This document shows positions 1 to 11,844 of a stretch of 64,000 nt of DNA, piece after piece. The DNA comes from Gracilariopsis chorda (taxonomy: Eukaryota; Rhodophyta; Florideophyceae; Gracilariales; Gracilariaceae). The notes beneath the pieces are model-generated. The model ran no database searches, was not told where the DNA came from, and saw only the letters and a list, made by a program, of their open reading frames with translations. Location: positions 1 to 64,000 of the forward strand of contig NBIV01000165.1 of the NCBI GenBank assembly GCA_003194525.1, written 5' to 3'. A program made the position numbers and the translations under genes. How positions within the stretch are numbered: position 1 is the stretch's first letter; the number at the start of each line of letters is the position of its first letter.

Positions 1-270
1 CCGTATTAGATCCAGAGTAAAATGAACGTATCTCTGATATAGAAGGGTCCGAGACCGATAGTGAGGGTTTCAACTCAACCTCAGAGATATATCCAGAGTC
101 TTCGAGTTCGGAATGTGACGAGGATAAGGAGCTTGTTGTTGCTCTTGCGAAGGAGATCTAATCTCACTCAATGATGAGTGGTGGGGGTGAAGGGGAAGAG
201 ACCATTCCCCAGCTCTTAAAAAGAGAATGGAAATAGTGATATTGAGGGAAAAAAGTTACATGTGCTGATC
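1..270. other. Unassigned left edge
   Basis: No gene recognised. The stretch may be the upstream part of the decayed gypsy polyprotein that follows, but no gag or protease motif can be read. Confidence 0.3.
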
Positions 271-2900
271 CTAGCCGAAGAAGGAATGCCTAAAATTGGC
301 ATTACTTGCTACAGAGGTCAAGCATATCTCGAAAAGTGCACAAATGCAGCTCTTTGCAACACTGATAGACTGGAAGGCCGTAGTTTGGTCTTTGGAAGAC
401 CCTAGACCTGCCGATATCCCAGTTAGGTATACTCTCGAGCTAAAGGATCCAGAAACTTTAGCGTCTCGAGCAAGACGTCTCCCAGCGCGGACATAATGAT
501 GTGTAAGAAAACAGACTGATAAAATGCTTCGTGCAGGAAACATCACACCAGCAAACTCTGCCTGGTCCTTTTCTATTGTATTCGTAACAAAGAAGACGGA
601 AGCACGAGATTTTGCGTGGACTACCGTGCATGGAATGCCAAGATGAAGTACGATTGTTGGCCATTTACCACGCGTAGAAAAATTTGTTGACAGCCCTCGT
701 AGATAACCGCTATTCACATTCTAGATTTGTTTTGAGGAAATTGGCAAGTGAAGATGGCCGACGAATGCAAAGGATGACGAATTTTATATGCGGATTCGGT
801 ACATTCAAGTTTGAATTTACGCCATTTGGATTTATGAATGCACCTGCTACCTTTCATATAATGATATATGCCATGTTGAAAGACCAATCCCTGTTAGTGT
901 CTATTTCGATGACTTTGTCATCTACTCGATATTATAGAGGGATCACCTGATCAATTGGGAAAAGTAATCTGCAGAACTGACTTGCATGAGTTGAGGCTTA
1001 AGCTGTAAGTGTAGTTTTGCAGAGTCTCAAGTGAAGCTTTTGGACATATCATGGATAAGATGGGAAACGCGACTGACCAGAAAAGATCAAAGCTGTACAG
1101 GACGCTCCACGTCTAGCCTCCGCAACAGAACTAAGAGGTTTCCTTGAACTGGCCAGTTACTATCGACATTTTATACCTAGATTTGCTGAAGCATCCACTG
1201 CCTTGCATGAGACCACGTCCGCAAAAAAAGTGGCTCTGGACCCCAGAAATAGAGGTTGCCTTCTTGGATCTCAATGCAAAGTTGGTGAAACACCCCTGTT
1301 CTGGATTTTTAAACTTTGATGAACCCTTCGTAGTTGAACCTGATGCATCCAGTGTGTCGATAGGTCCATTCTTTCTCAGAAAAGAGAAGAAACTTACATC
1401 CAGTACAGTTTGCTAGCTTGCTGTACGATGAAGAGCAGCTGAGAAACGCTATTCAACCTGCAAACGCGGAGCATTACCAATCATCTTTGCATTGAAACTT
1501 TTGTGTTTATTTGATTCTTCTCTCTTATTCACACTCATTAATGGTATCAGCCCTTGCAGTACTCGTTTAGGAAATGGTATTTCCATGAAAGACTTGCAAG
1601 ATGGATGGATTTTCTTACAGATTATGAGCTTCAGATAATGTACAAACCGGGGGCAAGTAACCTTGTTGCAGACTACTTATCACGTATAGACGTTCCTATT
1701 GATCAAACATGGATGACCCGTACTAGCAGTCTCTTGTAAATAACCAATATTTGCCGACTTAGAACAGTTTCTTATTGATACAGCGAATTACGTCTTGGGA
1801 TTGACATTCAACACTGAGGATTCCCTGGAACGTCCCAAGATTAGAACGAATGCTAAGAATTATATGGTATGGACCAAAAAACTCTTTTGCAGGATTAAGA
1901 AAGGGCTCTAGTGATACCCGTAATAAGAAAACGACTGCAGATCTTAAGGAGTTTTCATGATTCCATTAGACAGTGGGACGTTGATAGTTCCAAGAAAGTT
2001 GTGGTAGAACGTTACTGGTGGCCGGGAGTACACAAGCATGTTGCAGAATATGTAAGCAGATATGATGGGTGCCTGTGTGGGCAAAAAATATCCCGACGTA
2101 TAGAACTGCGCTCCGATACCCTTATCGGCTTATTTTCATACATTCTCTATTGACTTTGCTGGACCCGTACCCACCAACATCACGGAAGAACCGATTCATG
2201 TTGGTGGGAGTAGAACATATAACAGTTTGGCATATTTCAAAGGCCACAACTACATCAACTGCCAAAGAATTGATTAAATATCTAGAGGAAGAGATCAAGG
2301 CCCCATTCGGATAACCTTGTATTGTGATCACTGATAATGCTACTAGTTTTACTGCAAAAGTCTTTCAAAAATCAACAAAACGCCATGGCATGATCTGCAA
2401 GACAGTGATAGCATATGCACAATGTCGAGTACCAGAGCCGAAAGAATGATTGGCATTCTAAAGACGTCTATGCCGAAGAGCATCTTAAATGCCCAGAGTC
2501 TTGAGACGAAGTGGTACAGAAGGTACTTTATCGATGCAGGCGCTGTCACCTGAAGAATGGAACTTTTCCATTTGAATTGTTGTATGGATGTTCCGTCACA
2601 TAGATCTCAGAATGATCCGTGTGCCCTTGTTATACACAGTGGTGACTTACATCGTGGGTGGAACTAGACTCTGCTTTGCGTCAAAGAGCCACACGAGCTT
2701 TGATTAACCCAAGAACTCAACAACAACTGAAACTAAGGAATTTCAAGTAGGGATGAAGTGCTAGTAGCTCGAGAAGCAAGTCTGGACAAAGCCATGAAAT
2801 GGCCCCCGATTATGTCCCAGTTTTTATGGTCCTTGAACGATCATTAAAGCTAGTCATCCGGCATTATGCTCGCAGTTCAAGGCATGAGAATATAAACAGG
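270..2900 (+). pseudogene. Decayed Ty3/gypsy pol relic
   Basis: Pieces of a gypsy polyprotein follow each other in the expected order but in changing frames with many stops. About 430-480 is the segment before RT (YTLELKDPE, SRARRLPA). About 535-950 is reverse transcriptase: ANSAWSFSIVFVTKK corresponds to the family's 'PSxSPWxSPVVxVKKK', and FTPFGFMNAPATFH to 'MPFGLxNAPATFQ'. About 1150-1740 is connection and RNase H, ending RWMDFLTDYELQ then YKPGASNLVADYLSR. About 1950-2090 is the integrase zinc region (RYWWPGVHKHVAEYV), and about 2190-2560 the catalytic core (VITDNATSF). No LTR could be paired with it. It makes no working protein. Confidence 0.85.
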
Positions 2901-5440
2901 AATCCTACTCAAGCTCGAAGCCTTGTCCTATATGTAAGAAGACCAACAATTCTCAAGAACTGAATGGAAGGTGAACAAGGATGAATAATATGATACAGAA
3001 TAGAGCATAAAACCTTGATATATGAATTTAGGAAAGCATATGCATGTATACAGTTTTTGTGCATTTTATTGAATCATTGAAATGTGGTGAAAAGCCTGTA
3101 CTTCAACCTAACCGAGGACTATAACATCCTCCTCACGGTGTGACGCATGCTTATGGCGACGCTTGCTGTGTTTTTGTGATGATGACGGGTGCGCTTCGAG
3201 TCACTTCTTGGTGTTTGAACCCGTTTCCCATCTCAAATACATAAATGAACGTCGAGCCCACCAACACAGCTTTCCTAAGCTTGCTCGCATAACTGTAGCC
3301 GATAAGCTTCAGCACAGTCCAGAATGTGTTTGCGATCAGTATCGATGCCAAAGTTATGATAAACTTTGCCGGAACCAAGACATGTTAGCAGATAGACACC
3401 CGCACGAAGCTTGATAATCTGGCAAAAGAAAGAGCGGTATAAAGCTGAGCTCTCTCCAGGCTGGCATCGCTCTTCGACAGCTGTCTCTGCAAAAAAGGGA
3501 GGTCTCTAATATGTGGACAAGGATTTCCCAAAGTTCTAGAAAGCTTCCAGATAATCAAGGAAAGTACCCCAATAATTATTACAGACAGAACATTAGAGTG
3601 CAAACAATCCGTTACACAGCACTGCCGTGGGACAGAGGCTCGTCTCGTCCAGAAGCGAATAGGATGCTCATCCTCAAGTTCGTAACCCCGAAGGTCGCGG
3701 TTGTCTTCACGAGACGGCTGGGTGGAATTTTTAAGTAATGTCCCGGATAGTGAGAGCACCACTCGTTAATCGTGTAGATTGCCATGATACGAACGTCAAT
3801 TCCAACCTGAATGGATCAGAAGCAGAAAACGTATGAGTATGATTTTCCAGGATTTCCGAAGATACGAAGGTACACAAATCGATCGTGTTGTTCCTGTTTA
3901 GTGACTTCGTCGACAGTAAAAGTACCAGTGTTCTTTCTATACGATCTTTTGTATCTTTCAGTAACACCCTAGTAGCGTTGAATTATTTTTTATGTCTCAG
4001 ACAGAAAACATAAGCCCAAGACGATACAAATCCTCAAATGAATACTCAATCCATGGACCTTCAGCGAGAAGGAGTAGGATATAGGGCCAAGCAGTCGAAA
4101 GAATTTTTTCCTTGAAGAACGTATCTTCATCGCCGTTAGAACATCTGATAAGATACTTTCTTGAACCTAAATTGCCTGACAGGACGGAGACTTTGTTCAC
4201 GTAACATCGACTAGAATATTTTCCGAATGATGCCCTCGCGAAGACTATATAGTCCTCTCTTTGCCGCTTTTGGTTAGCGATTCGGTTTTTTTGAAACCTG
4301 GCTTCCAAGAGTTCTCTCGGTCGTAGTATGGGTCCGTGGCATCGTTAATTTATGTTACGCTACTATGACTCTGTATGTCAATTTTTGTTTTAGAATATAC
4401 AAGGGGACTAGAATCTCGCATTAGTACGTCTCAATTAATACGGATTTGGCTTCCAGTGAATTTAGAGTGGCTGCAATAACGAATGAATTGACTCGGGTGG
4501 ACAAGCACGGACAAATAAGAAGAAAGAGAAATTATCGAACCGGGAGCCAAGGTGCAGGTGCACAGTGGCAGCACCGAAGCACGAGACGGACGCCGGAGCA
4601 GTTTTGGTTTCCTGGAGCAAGTGGCAGGGCCGGGGCGCGAGGCAGAAGCGGAAGCAGTGCTGGGTATCGAGGAAGTGGTAACACGAGGCACCAAACAGGC
4701 AAGCGCAGGAACGGAGGGGAAGGCGAAGGCTTTAGAAAGTGCATGAAGAAGACTGCACTTTGTAGTTTGGTGTGAGAGGGTAGTGGTGAGAAGGAGATGA
4801 GTGAGCAGAAAAAGACTACATTAATATAACCACCCGCAGCGGCATTCTAGGAGGCGGGTTGTTGTACGGCTGCCACAAGTGAGATTTGTACTGGAGTGCA
4901 TGGGAAGCCCATTGTTTACCACCCAATTTGATTGACCCCCCGGGCAATCTCGACTGGGGCTAATCTCAATAAAAGGCCGCCCCCCCGCCCTTCATACCCC
5001 AATGGGAGTAGGCAAGCCGCTTTTTGTTCTTTTTCACATAGCCCAGAACGCTTGCCAAACAGTCCAATATCTCTTCTTCTGTGTAGTTCTGTTGCAGCAC
5101 TCGTCTATACATCGCCTAATAGCCCATCTAAAACCGTACCCCTAAAAGATTCCAATGCACAAAGAATAGTACACATTCTTCAGAAGACTTATTTCAAACA
5201 AGAGAATATGACCATCTTTGAAACACATACCAAGACTGAGAGAATCTGAACTGCAACTGGAGATTGGTGTGAGCCACAACAGGAATATAAATGCAATTGA
5301 ATGATAAAATAGCTGGTCAACCAATAGCTTCTGAGACAAAGAAGCAGAGTAGCCCCATTCTGCAACACTGATCTCTTTCACCGAGATCAGCAGTTCATTT
5401 TCATGACTGTTGGTGGCAAAAAGTTTAGAATGTTACGGAT
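2900..5440. other. Unassigned repeat-block DNA
   Basis: No gene supported. A GC-richer patch at about 4,550-4,780 has open frames on both strands with biased composition (Gly/Arg/Ala-rich), which argues for compositional bias and not for a real protein. No LTRs or inverted ends were found. Confidence 0.4.
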
Positions 5441-5890
5441 CTGCTGAAACACAGGTGTAGAGTGTTCCTGCAGCTCCCGGAGCATTCTTAGCTTCGCTGG
5501 CCCAGCAGTGCAGCTGTATTTCAGTGACTCTGGAGCCAGGGGACGGAGTTTTATTCGTCATTGTACAGGCCCAGAGGCTGCTAGAAGCCAATGGAGTTAA
5601 CTAGCTGCTCACATGAGTAATTGGAAAGTAGTAATGCGTTTCTGCTTTGCTTTGAGTTTTTTTAGACGCTATGAAAGATCAAGTTGATGCCCGGATCTCG
5701 GTCTGGACTCAATTCATCATGACACCCACAAACGAACCTCATCCCCCAACTTCCCAATTATTTCTATCAACAATTCAACCATCATTTGCATCTAGTGAGG
5801 CCTTTGCAGCTAGATGCATGTTGAGACAGGAAACTGCCGTCGCTGAAACCGGTTGAAGCACTCCAAGCGTGGACGGAAAACAAGCATTGT
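5440..5890 (+). repeat. Dispersed repeat, copy 1 (inverted partner near 24,690-25,110)
   Basis: About 430 bp that matches the reverse complement of 24,690-25,110 in patches along its length. Shared landmarks are the 'actgccgtcgctgaaaccgg' segment near 5,831, the 'gtaatgcgtttctg' segment near 5,632, and the 'agcattcttagc..cgctggccca' segment near 5,480. The copies are clearly diverged. It carries no recognisable protein and could be a solo LTR or a non-autonomous element; the ends are not defined. Confidence 0.6.
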
Positions 5891-8560
5891 GTACCAAGCG
5901 TGCTCCGGTTTTTTTGTGATGCGCACCGAAGCTTTGCTCAGAAAACGGTGTCTGTCCAACTACCTGGTGATTTGTGTTCATTGACATATATCTTTGATCG
6001 CGCACTGTTTCACGAACCTCTGAAGAGATTTCCTGGGATTGAGACTCTTTCTATCCCTTTTGTTTTCATATTTGGCTAGCAGGTTGAGTCCTTTTGGTTC
6101 CTGAACTTCCATTTATTTTGTTCACATTCTGTTTATCATTTTCTTTTCCACAGACCTTTCAGCTACGAGGACACCCTTTCTAGCCTATTCCATTGCTGAT
6201 TTTGGCCCACCTGCGTCACCGGTTTTGTGATGGCCCCGAAAATGACCAACTGAGCAAGTGTGTTCGCATGGTGGCTATGGAGTGAAGTTAATCACGCTAC
6301 CACAAAAGCGGTGTGTAATGTGCGCGCAACACCTTTAACCTTTGCACCTTAAAACATCTTATGCCTACAACAGACATAAGATAGAGCCAATTACGAAACA
6401 ACAGTTGTGCACATATTGTTTGGTGGGTAAAAATAAGGCGACAAAGCTCGGAACAACCTTGCTGGCAGCAGAACAAGCGGGTATAACATTCAGTTCCTGC
6501 TGAGTGAACTCTGCTCTGATATCAAGGATAGCCAATATCGGGTCGCTTCGCTTCTATCTGTTACGTTAGACATAAGCAAAGTGAAAAATGGTCAGGATGA
6601 CGAGCAACGGTGGGTCTTATTGAAAGTCTCTAAACCCAATATAAAGCATCCTGTATGTCAAATGTATTGACTAAAGCATAAATGTTAGAGTCATAGCGGT
6701 TAGGCACACTATGTCACAAGCCTTAACCGTCAAGTTGAACAGCCAGTAGCGGTATCAAGCATATCAGCCCATGGACCTCACTTGTAGACATTTATCCATC
6801 TAGAGGCTATCAGAAAAAAACATGTTGGAAACTTACTTTAAACTCCCGAAATACCATATGGCACAAGTCACAAAAAGGCAAAGTTTCTCAAGATTCATCT
6901 TTTTACCACTTATTACATACTGTCTGTCTTCCTCAGTAATTCTCTCAAAGTTTATCTCATTGTTAGCATGCAAAATAGTAGGAAAAAAAACTAACCCAAC
7001 GCAAAACATTACCAACATGGACACGCCCCCACAAAGCATTTTACCTCGTGTATATAAAACAAAATTTGCACTAGCTTCAGAGCTCGGTGGAGCTTCCTAA
7101 TTTTTACAAGAAAGCAAAAACCGGCAATAAAATACCGGATACCCTAAAAATCTTCTTTCAGAGAATCCAAGTGCTTTTCTAAGTGTAAAAAAAACAATAT
7201 TATACGGCTTTTGATTTGGAAAAGAAACTGAATCTTAAACTACGGATGAAACGTATACAGCAGCTGCTAAAAAAAAGTACTTTGAACTACTTAAAAATAA
7301 TTCAAGGTCCACAAATGACAGAATATCATTTATATGGACGGCCTAAATTAACACAACGCCGTAATTTTAGAACTTTCCTACTTCCTAAAAAACTGTGGAA
7401 AAGTGGTCAAGTTCAACTGATATTCTTGTATGTTATTATTGGTATGCTTTAACGAATGAGTCCGCGTGCTTTTCTTGCTAAATTCGACAAGCTAAACTAT
7501 TCATGTTGATGGGTGCTACATCGTTTTATGTTGTAAGTGACATGATGGTTCGATCCCACAACCGGAGTTCTAAGAATTATTATGAGACTTCAGAGCTTGA
7601 TTTAATACTATGGAGTGCATAACGTTTTGGACCAATGTCAAGCTGAGTCTTTGAACACGATGAAAGTTGACTAGACCGCTCCAACTATACAGAACGCGGG
7701 TACTTGGACATCAAATTCGTACGCTGCTTTACCTGGCTATTTATATGGACCTTAATATAATTTACAACGTTTGGAAACTAATCGTACCAAGTTCGAATAG
7801 AAAGCAGTATAACAAGGTTGATGACTTACAAAAGTCATATATGAAGTTTTGGCGCAGTTGCAACGCAGGTTACATGCCAAATCTGTTTTGATCTATTTCT
7901 AGACATGTTGTCGATGCGATGCACAGACGTGACAGTGCTACAAAGTGCTAGACCAATATAGACCTATAGCTTTACTAAGTGTGTCATGTGCTGTTTCGCT
8001 TGTATAAACATGTTTTGCGCCATGATTTGCGGTTCTGCTCCAGATGATACAGAACTGCTGCAAACAGTTCCATCAATCATTGTTGGCGCGGTTGTTTTGT
8101 GTGCACAGCCGTCATTTGTGTCATGCTTGAAAATACGAAATATTTTTTGTCAGCTGGAAGTTTGTACTCACTGTAAAGTTGTGAGCGCTTCGCAATTGTC
8201 ACCGGAGGCTTCCCATGGACAACAATTATCAACGCGTTGAAGTGCATTTGTCCCTCAGAGTTCTAGACGTTGTATTCAGTCCACAATAATGAGGCCGTAA
8301 ATGCCCGTAAGTGAATTCTTCTTGTGGTGCAAGCATATTTAAGAAAGCTGGAACCCGTATTTAAGATTGCTACTGTCCAGAATGGTGCCGTGTTACCTGC
8401 TAGGTAAACCTCGAACAAAATGTAAATGATAATAAGTTCTGAGAACACAAAAGTGTTGCGCTCTGTTCCCTGCGCGTCTTATTCTCATTGAAATAATACA
8501 TTACTTGTTAACAACTCCACACTCTCTCTACCATAATGCATCATCAGGAGCTGAGGAGGT
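5890..8560. other. Unassigned AT-rich stretch
   Basis: AT-rich DNA, especially 6,800-7,900, with only short low-complexity open frames. One at 7,216-7,452 and one at 7,667-7,891 (+) read like fragments of decayed protein but match no family I recognise. Confidence 0.4.
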
Positions 8561-8569
8561 TGTTCTTGA

Positions 8570-8790
8570 TTCAATGGAGGCGTTGCGCCAGAAAATATGC
8601 TCGAACTCCCCCGTCAGCGCATGCAAAACAACTTTCCATATAACCCCTACTTCCATTGAAAGGACGAACAAGCAGCATCAGCAGTAAAACGTACAGGCCA
8701 TTGGCTGGTGCTGCTACATGTTGACTGTACATCTGCTACTGAGTGGTTGGCACTCCATAAGTACCAGCCGATCAGAAGCAGGCAGATTGC
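8570..8790 (-). repeat. Diverged partial copy of the ~467-bp repeat
   Basis: Read on the minus strand it keeps the landmark order of the tandem array at 37.7-38.9 kb: a GAGTGCCA(A/G)CCA segment, a GCTGCTG-like segment, TTTTGCATGCGC, then GGCGCAACGCCTCC. Heavily mutated, so an old copy. Confidence 0.55.
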
Positions 8791-8984
8791 ACCCCGTGGT
8801 TGAAGTACTCTAAGTGCCTCAATTACCATTTCTGATCCGTCCCTCACTTTTTGGCTCTGCCGGAGCATGCCAAACCTCCGTTGCTTCTCTAGGCCAAAGA
8901 TGGATGCGAAGTTATATACTTGCCTCTGCCCTATATAGATTTGATGAGACGTGAATGTGGGTTTTTGATTACGGGATTCGTTGC

Positions 8985-9400
8985 ACCAATAAACTGCTTT
9001 GCATTCCCCTCTCAGCACATTCAAAAACCACTCTTCAGGTAACACTTTTGAGCCAATGAAACGACTCAGGAGTAGCAGTAGCAGCAAAGCGTACATCGCA
9101 CTGGCTACTACTGTGATAACCGCCCTTGCTGCCGGTTGGCTAGCATTCCCATACCGATTGCAGTGCCAGCCAGTTACATTGAGCATCCTGTAGTGCTTGA
9201 ACGCGAATGGTTGGCCCTGCAGTAGATTTACGCAACTAGTGCAATGTAATGAAAGCCAATTACAGACAAAAAAAATATTGAGAATTTACTTCTTTAAGTA
9301 CCGTAAGCGCTTTAGCGCCCCCGCGCTTTACGAGCGCTATTGCGAGCATGATGGAACAAAGAACCTCAGAGGCCTCCAAAACCCGCTCTCCCAAAAGTAA
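8985..9400 (-). repeat. Diverged near-full copy of the ~467-bp repeat
   Basis: On the minus strand it starts with a GGAGGC..CTCTGAG and CTCGCAATAGCGCTCGTA segment (near 9,320-9,375), passes through CTGGCTGGCACTGCA (near 9,165) and GCTTTGCTGCTAC (near 9,085), and ends with GTTTATTGGTGCAACG (near 8,990). These are the same landmarks in the same order as in the tandem array. A 179-codon open frame on this strand (8,647-9,186) is a by-product of the repeat and is not called as a gene. Confidence 0.6.
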
Positions 9401-10390
9401 CAAATAGAATGACGCAGCACCGCACGCAGCCAAAGGCCACTTTTACTTTTCAGCACCCTTTCAAAGACTCACTGCGGTACGACGAGGGGAAGGAGTCTGG
9501 CCTGTACTGCTGCGAACCCTATGCGGTTTTCACGGTAGAAAATGGGCAATAATTCTCCCATGCGCTGCCACAGGTCCATCGCACTAGAAACAATTCCCGC
9601 CACTGCGGCATTTATTCAATAGCATCACCAGAAAAGCGCACTACTGATTGGCTTCTGCTGCCAGTGATTCTGTCACTGCTGATAAATACCTGTGCGGCGT
9701 GCTGCAGCGCACAGTGCACAGACGATGACTACATAAAATTTTGAAATTGTATACTGGATCTGTGCAGAGATAATTGGGTACCTTAGCTGACCTAGATGGC
9801 CATGTTTGTGCTGCATATTTGGATCATCGCCTCCCTGTGATCTTCTATTTCTCCCTCACCACATCTTTTCGCTTCCCGTTGCCCATTGTCTGTCATCCCA
9901 GTCAATCTGACAACATGTAAAAGCCCAGAAAAGTACCTGAATGCGCGTTGGATGGGCGTGCACACATCTGAGTGATTCCAGGCGCAGGACATCACGCGTA
10001 CTATCCTCCTCATTAATAACTATCTATCATCAGATTATGAAAGGAGCAACCACATTCACGATTGATATCTGATTTATTCCGTAAGAATAAGAACATTGCA
10101 TGCACGCCAATTTCCTTTGCTTTTTGGAATTACTCATACATCAGTCGTTAATGTGGATATACATGTGATATTCTGGGAATACACGCTTTGTATTACGTAG
10201 GGTTGTACGCTTGATGTCCTGTTTGTGAAATCACCAAGAAATGTGCACGCCCATCCATCGTGCATCTACATACTGCTCTAGGTTATCAATCTATTACATA
10301 GAACTGAATTTGAAAGTTCTACACACCGCTTCATAAAGTAGTGACATGTCCTCTTCTTGAGGATTCTTAGCATGTGCTAGGTATTTCGAT
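9400..10390. other. Unassigned stretch left of copia element 1
   Basis: Nothing recognisable. Parts of 9,600-9,720 resemble the 467-bp repeat family faintly (CTGCTGCCAGT), too weakly to annotate. Confidence 0.35.
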
Positions 10391-10395
10391 ATAAC

Positions 10396-10641
10396 TGTGC
10401 AAAGCCGGTGTGCAAGGCCTTGCATTGCTGGCTCCGCACAGCACCTTTGCCGGCTACTGATCTCGCGGAGCTCGCCCTGCTCAAATAAACTCTGTCCGAG
10501 CGGTCCTTGGATGTCCTTCGTGAAGGAGGAAGGGCCAAGGGGGGACTTTGTGCCCGCTATATTTCGCCTTCGCCTCCGAGCGCATTCAGTATCCCAACGA
10601 CTCTCCAGACCCGCGCTTACGACGCATCCTCACCTAGCTTA
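10396..10641 (+). repeat. 5' LTR of copia element 1
   Basis: It starts TGTGCAAAG and ends CCTAGCTTA, so it lacks the canonical terminal CA. Same length (246 bp) as the 3' LTR. An AT-rich CAAATAAACT near 10,481 is a possible TATA-like or polyadenylation signal. Confidence 0.93.
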
Positions 10642-10655
10642 GTTATGGGCCCAGG
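10642..10655 (+). promoter_or_regulatory. Primer binding site: initiator tRNA-Met anticodon region, copia element 1
   Basis: GTTATGGGCCCAGG lies directly after the LTR. It is complementary to the anticodon stem-loop of eukaryotic initiator tRNA-Met (TGGGCCCATAAC, CAT anticodon in the middle). Drosophila copia is known to prime from an internally cleaved initiator tRNA half, and this is the same kind of site. The ATG it contains is in frame with gag. Confidence 0.8.
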
Positions 10656-11844
10656 ACAGCCGTCTAGTTCCTCAAACCCGACTGATCCGCCAATCTTTGA
10701 TCCCACGAAAGATATCCAAGAATGGCGCAAGGATATTTCTCGTTGGGTGGATACTGTCTCAGCTGCTGCTCGGAAGGGAAGTGACCGTTTATACAAAACT
10801 ATCTTTGCAACTCTCGCAATGCAACTTTATGATCGCGCCTTGCCTCCAGCTCAAAAGTCAATTGTTGATGAATCACAAGTCAAAGGAATAATCGATTACA
10901 AACAGGACAATCAAGTGGAGGCTGTGCGTCAGATTGTCGAGTTAATTGCTGTTGATCCCCCAATAGCGGTCGCTTCTCGACTCATTGCATCGTTTAACCG
11001 TGTCACCAATTGCCGTCGTCGCAAAGACGAATCTCTGGCCAGCTTCGTTTCTCGCTTCAGAGGACTAGCATCAGATCATCTCATGCACGGCGGTTTGTCC
11101 TTCTCCTCACAAGTTGGAGAAGTGTTGGCTATTACATTGCTAAACAACTCCTCGCTCAGTGAAGAGACGTTGACCAATGCTAAGCTGCAGCTGATTGCTA
11201 TGGCTGAAGCACGGATGGGTAAAGAACAGCTTTCGTCGTCGGGAAGACTCGTTGTCGACAAAGCCGTCTTTGATGCATCTGTTCAGAAGTTGAACAACAT
11301 GTTGTCAAAGCCCCATCTCCGTCTTTAGAAGAAGGATGAACATGCACTCACGAAAGGAAAGCTCCTTTACACTCGCAAGAGAATCGCTGAAGTTGCAAAG
11401 GACTTAGGAAACCTCGGGAAGAAAAATGACCTCGAAACCCATCGACCCCATGGCGAAGGCCTTCTGAAGTCAGCCCCACGCTGTCGTCTTAATCTGGATG
11501 ACGCTGTTACAGTGATGAAGAACTTGTCTTTCACGCCTGGGAAGTCCTCTCCCCACATTAGTAAATCTGACCTGAAGAACATCGTTGGCCAAGAACTGCA
11601 GACTGCCCTCCTTGCAATGTCAAAGCAGGCCGAAGGAAGGGTGTTCTCCCGCCTGGGAGAGCGCAATGCAAAACCCACTACCTCGACTTCACCGAAACCT
11701 CGCTTTTCACGAAAGAGGAATGGTGGCACCAAGAGGAAAGATGAAGCTCCGTTTTGTTTTGACTGTGGTGACCCGGATCACTTGGCTGGTAGCGAAGCTT
11801 GCCTCACTCCTTCTTTCCTCACTAAAAAGAGAAGGCTCGAGTGA
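10645..11844 (+). pseudogene. copia element 1 gag, interrupted by one TAG
   Basis: Capsid-like polyprotein. The start is taken at the ATG inside the primer site (MGPGQPSSSS), because the open frame otherwise runs back into the LTR and no later Met precedes the conserved part. About 227 codons are read to a TAG at 11,326-11,328; the same frame then continues for about 171 codons to TGA at 11,842. Near the end is a variant zinc knuckle, CFDCGDPDHLAGSEAC (C-x2-C-x4-H-x6-C, two residues longer than the usual last spacing), preceded by a basic segment. A single nonsense change would explain the break. Pol follows in the -1 frame. Confidence 0.85.

Noticed and set aside
8647-9186. 179-codon minus-strand frame as a membrane protein gene
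   Set aside because: It falls within two diverged copies of the 467-bp repeat; its Leu run is the CTG/CTA part of the repeat.
10507-10644. Gag start at 10,507 inside the LTR
   Set aside because: This region is LTR, repeated at the other end; the ATG at 10,645 after the LTR is the sensible start.
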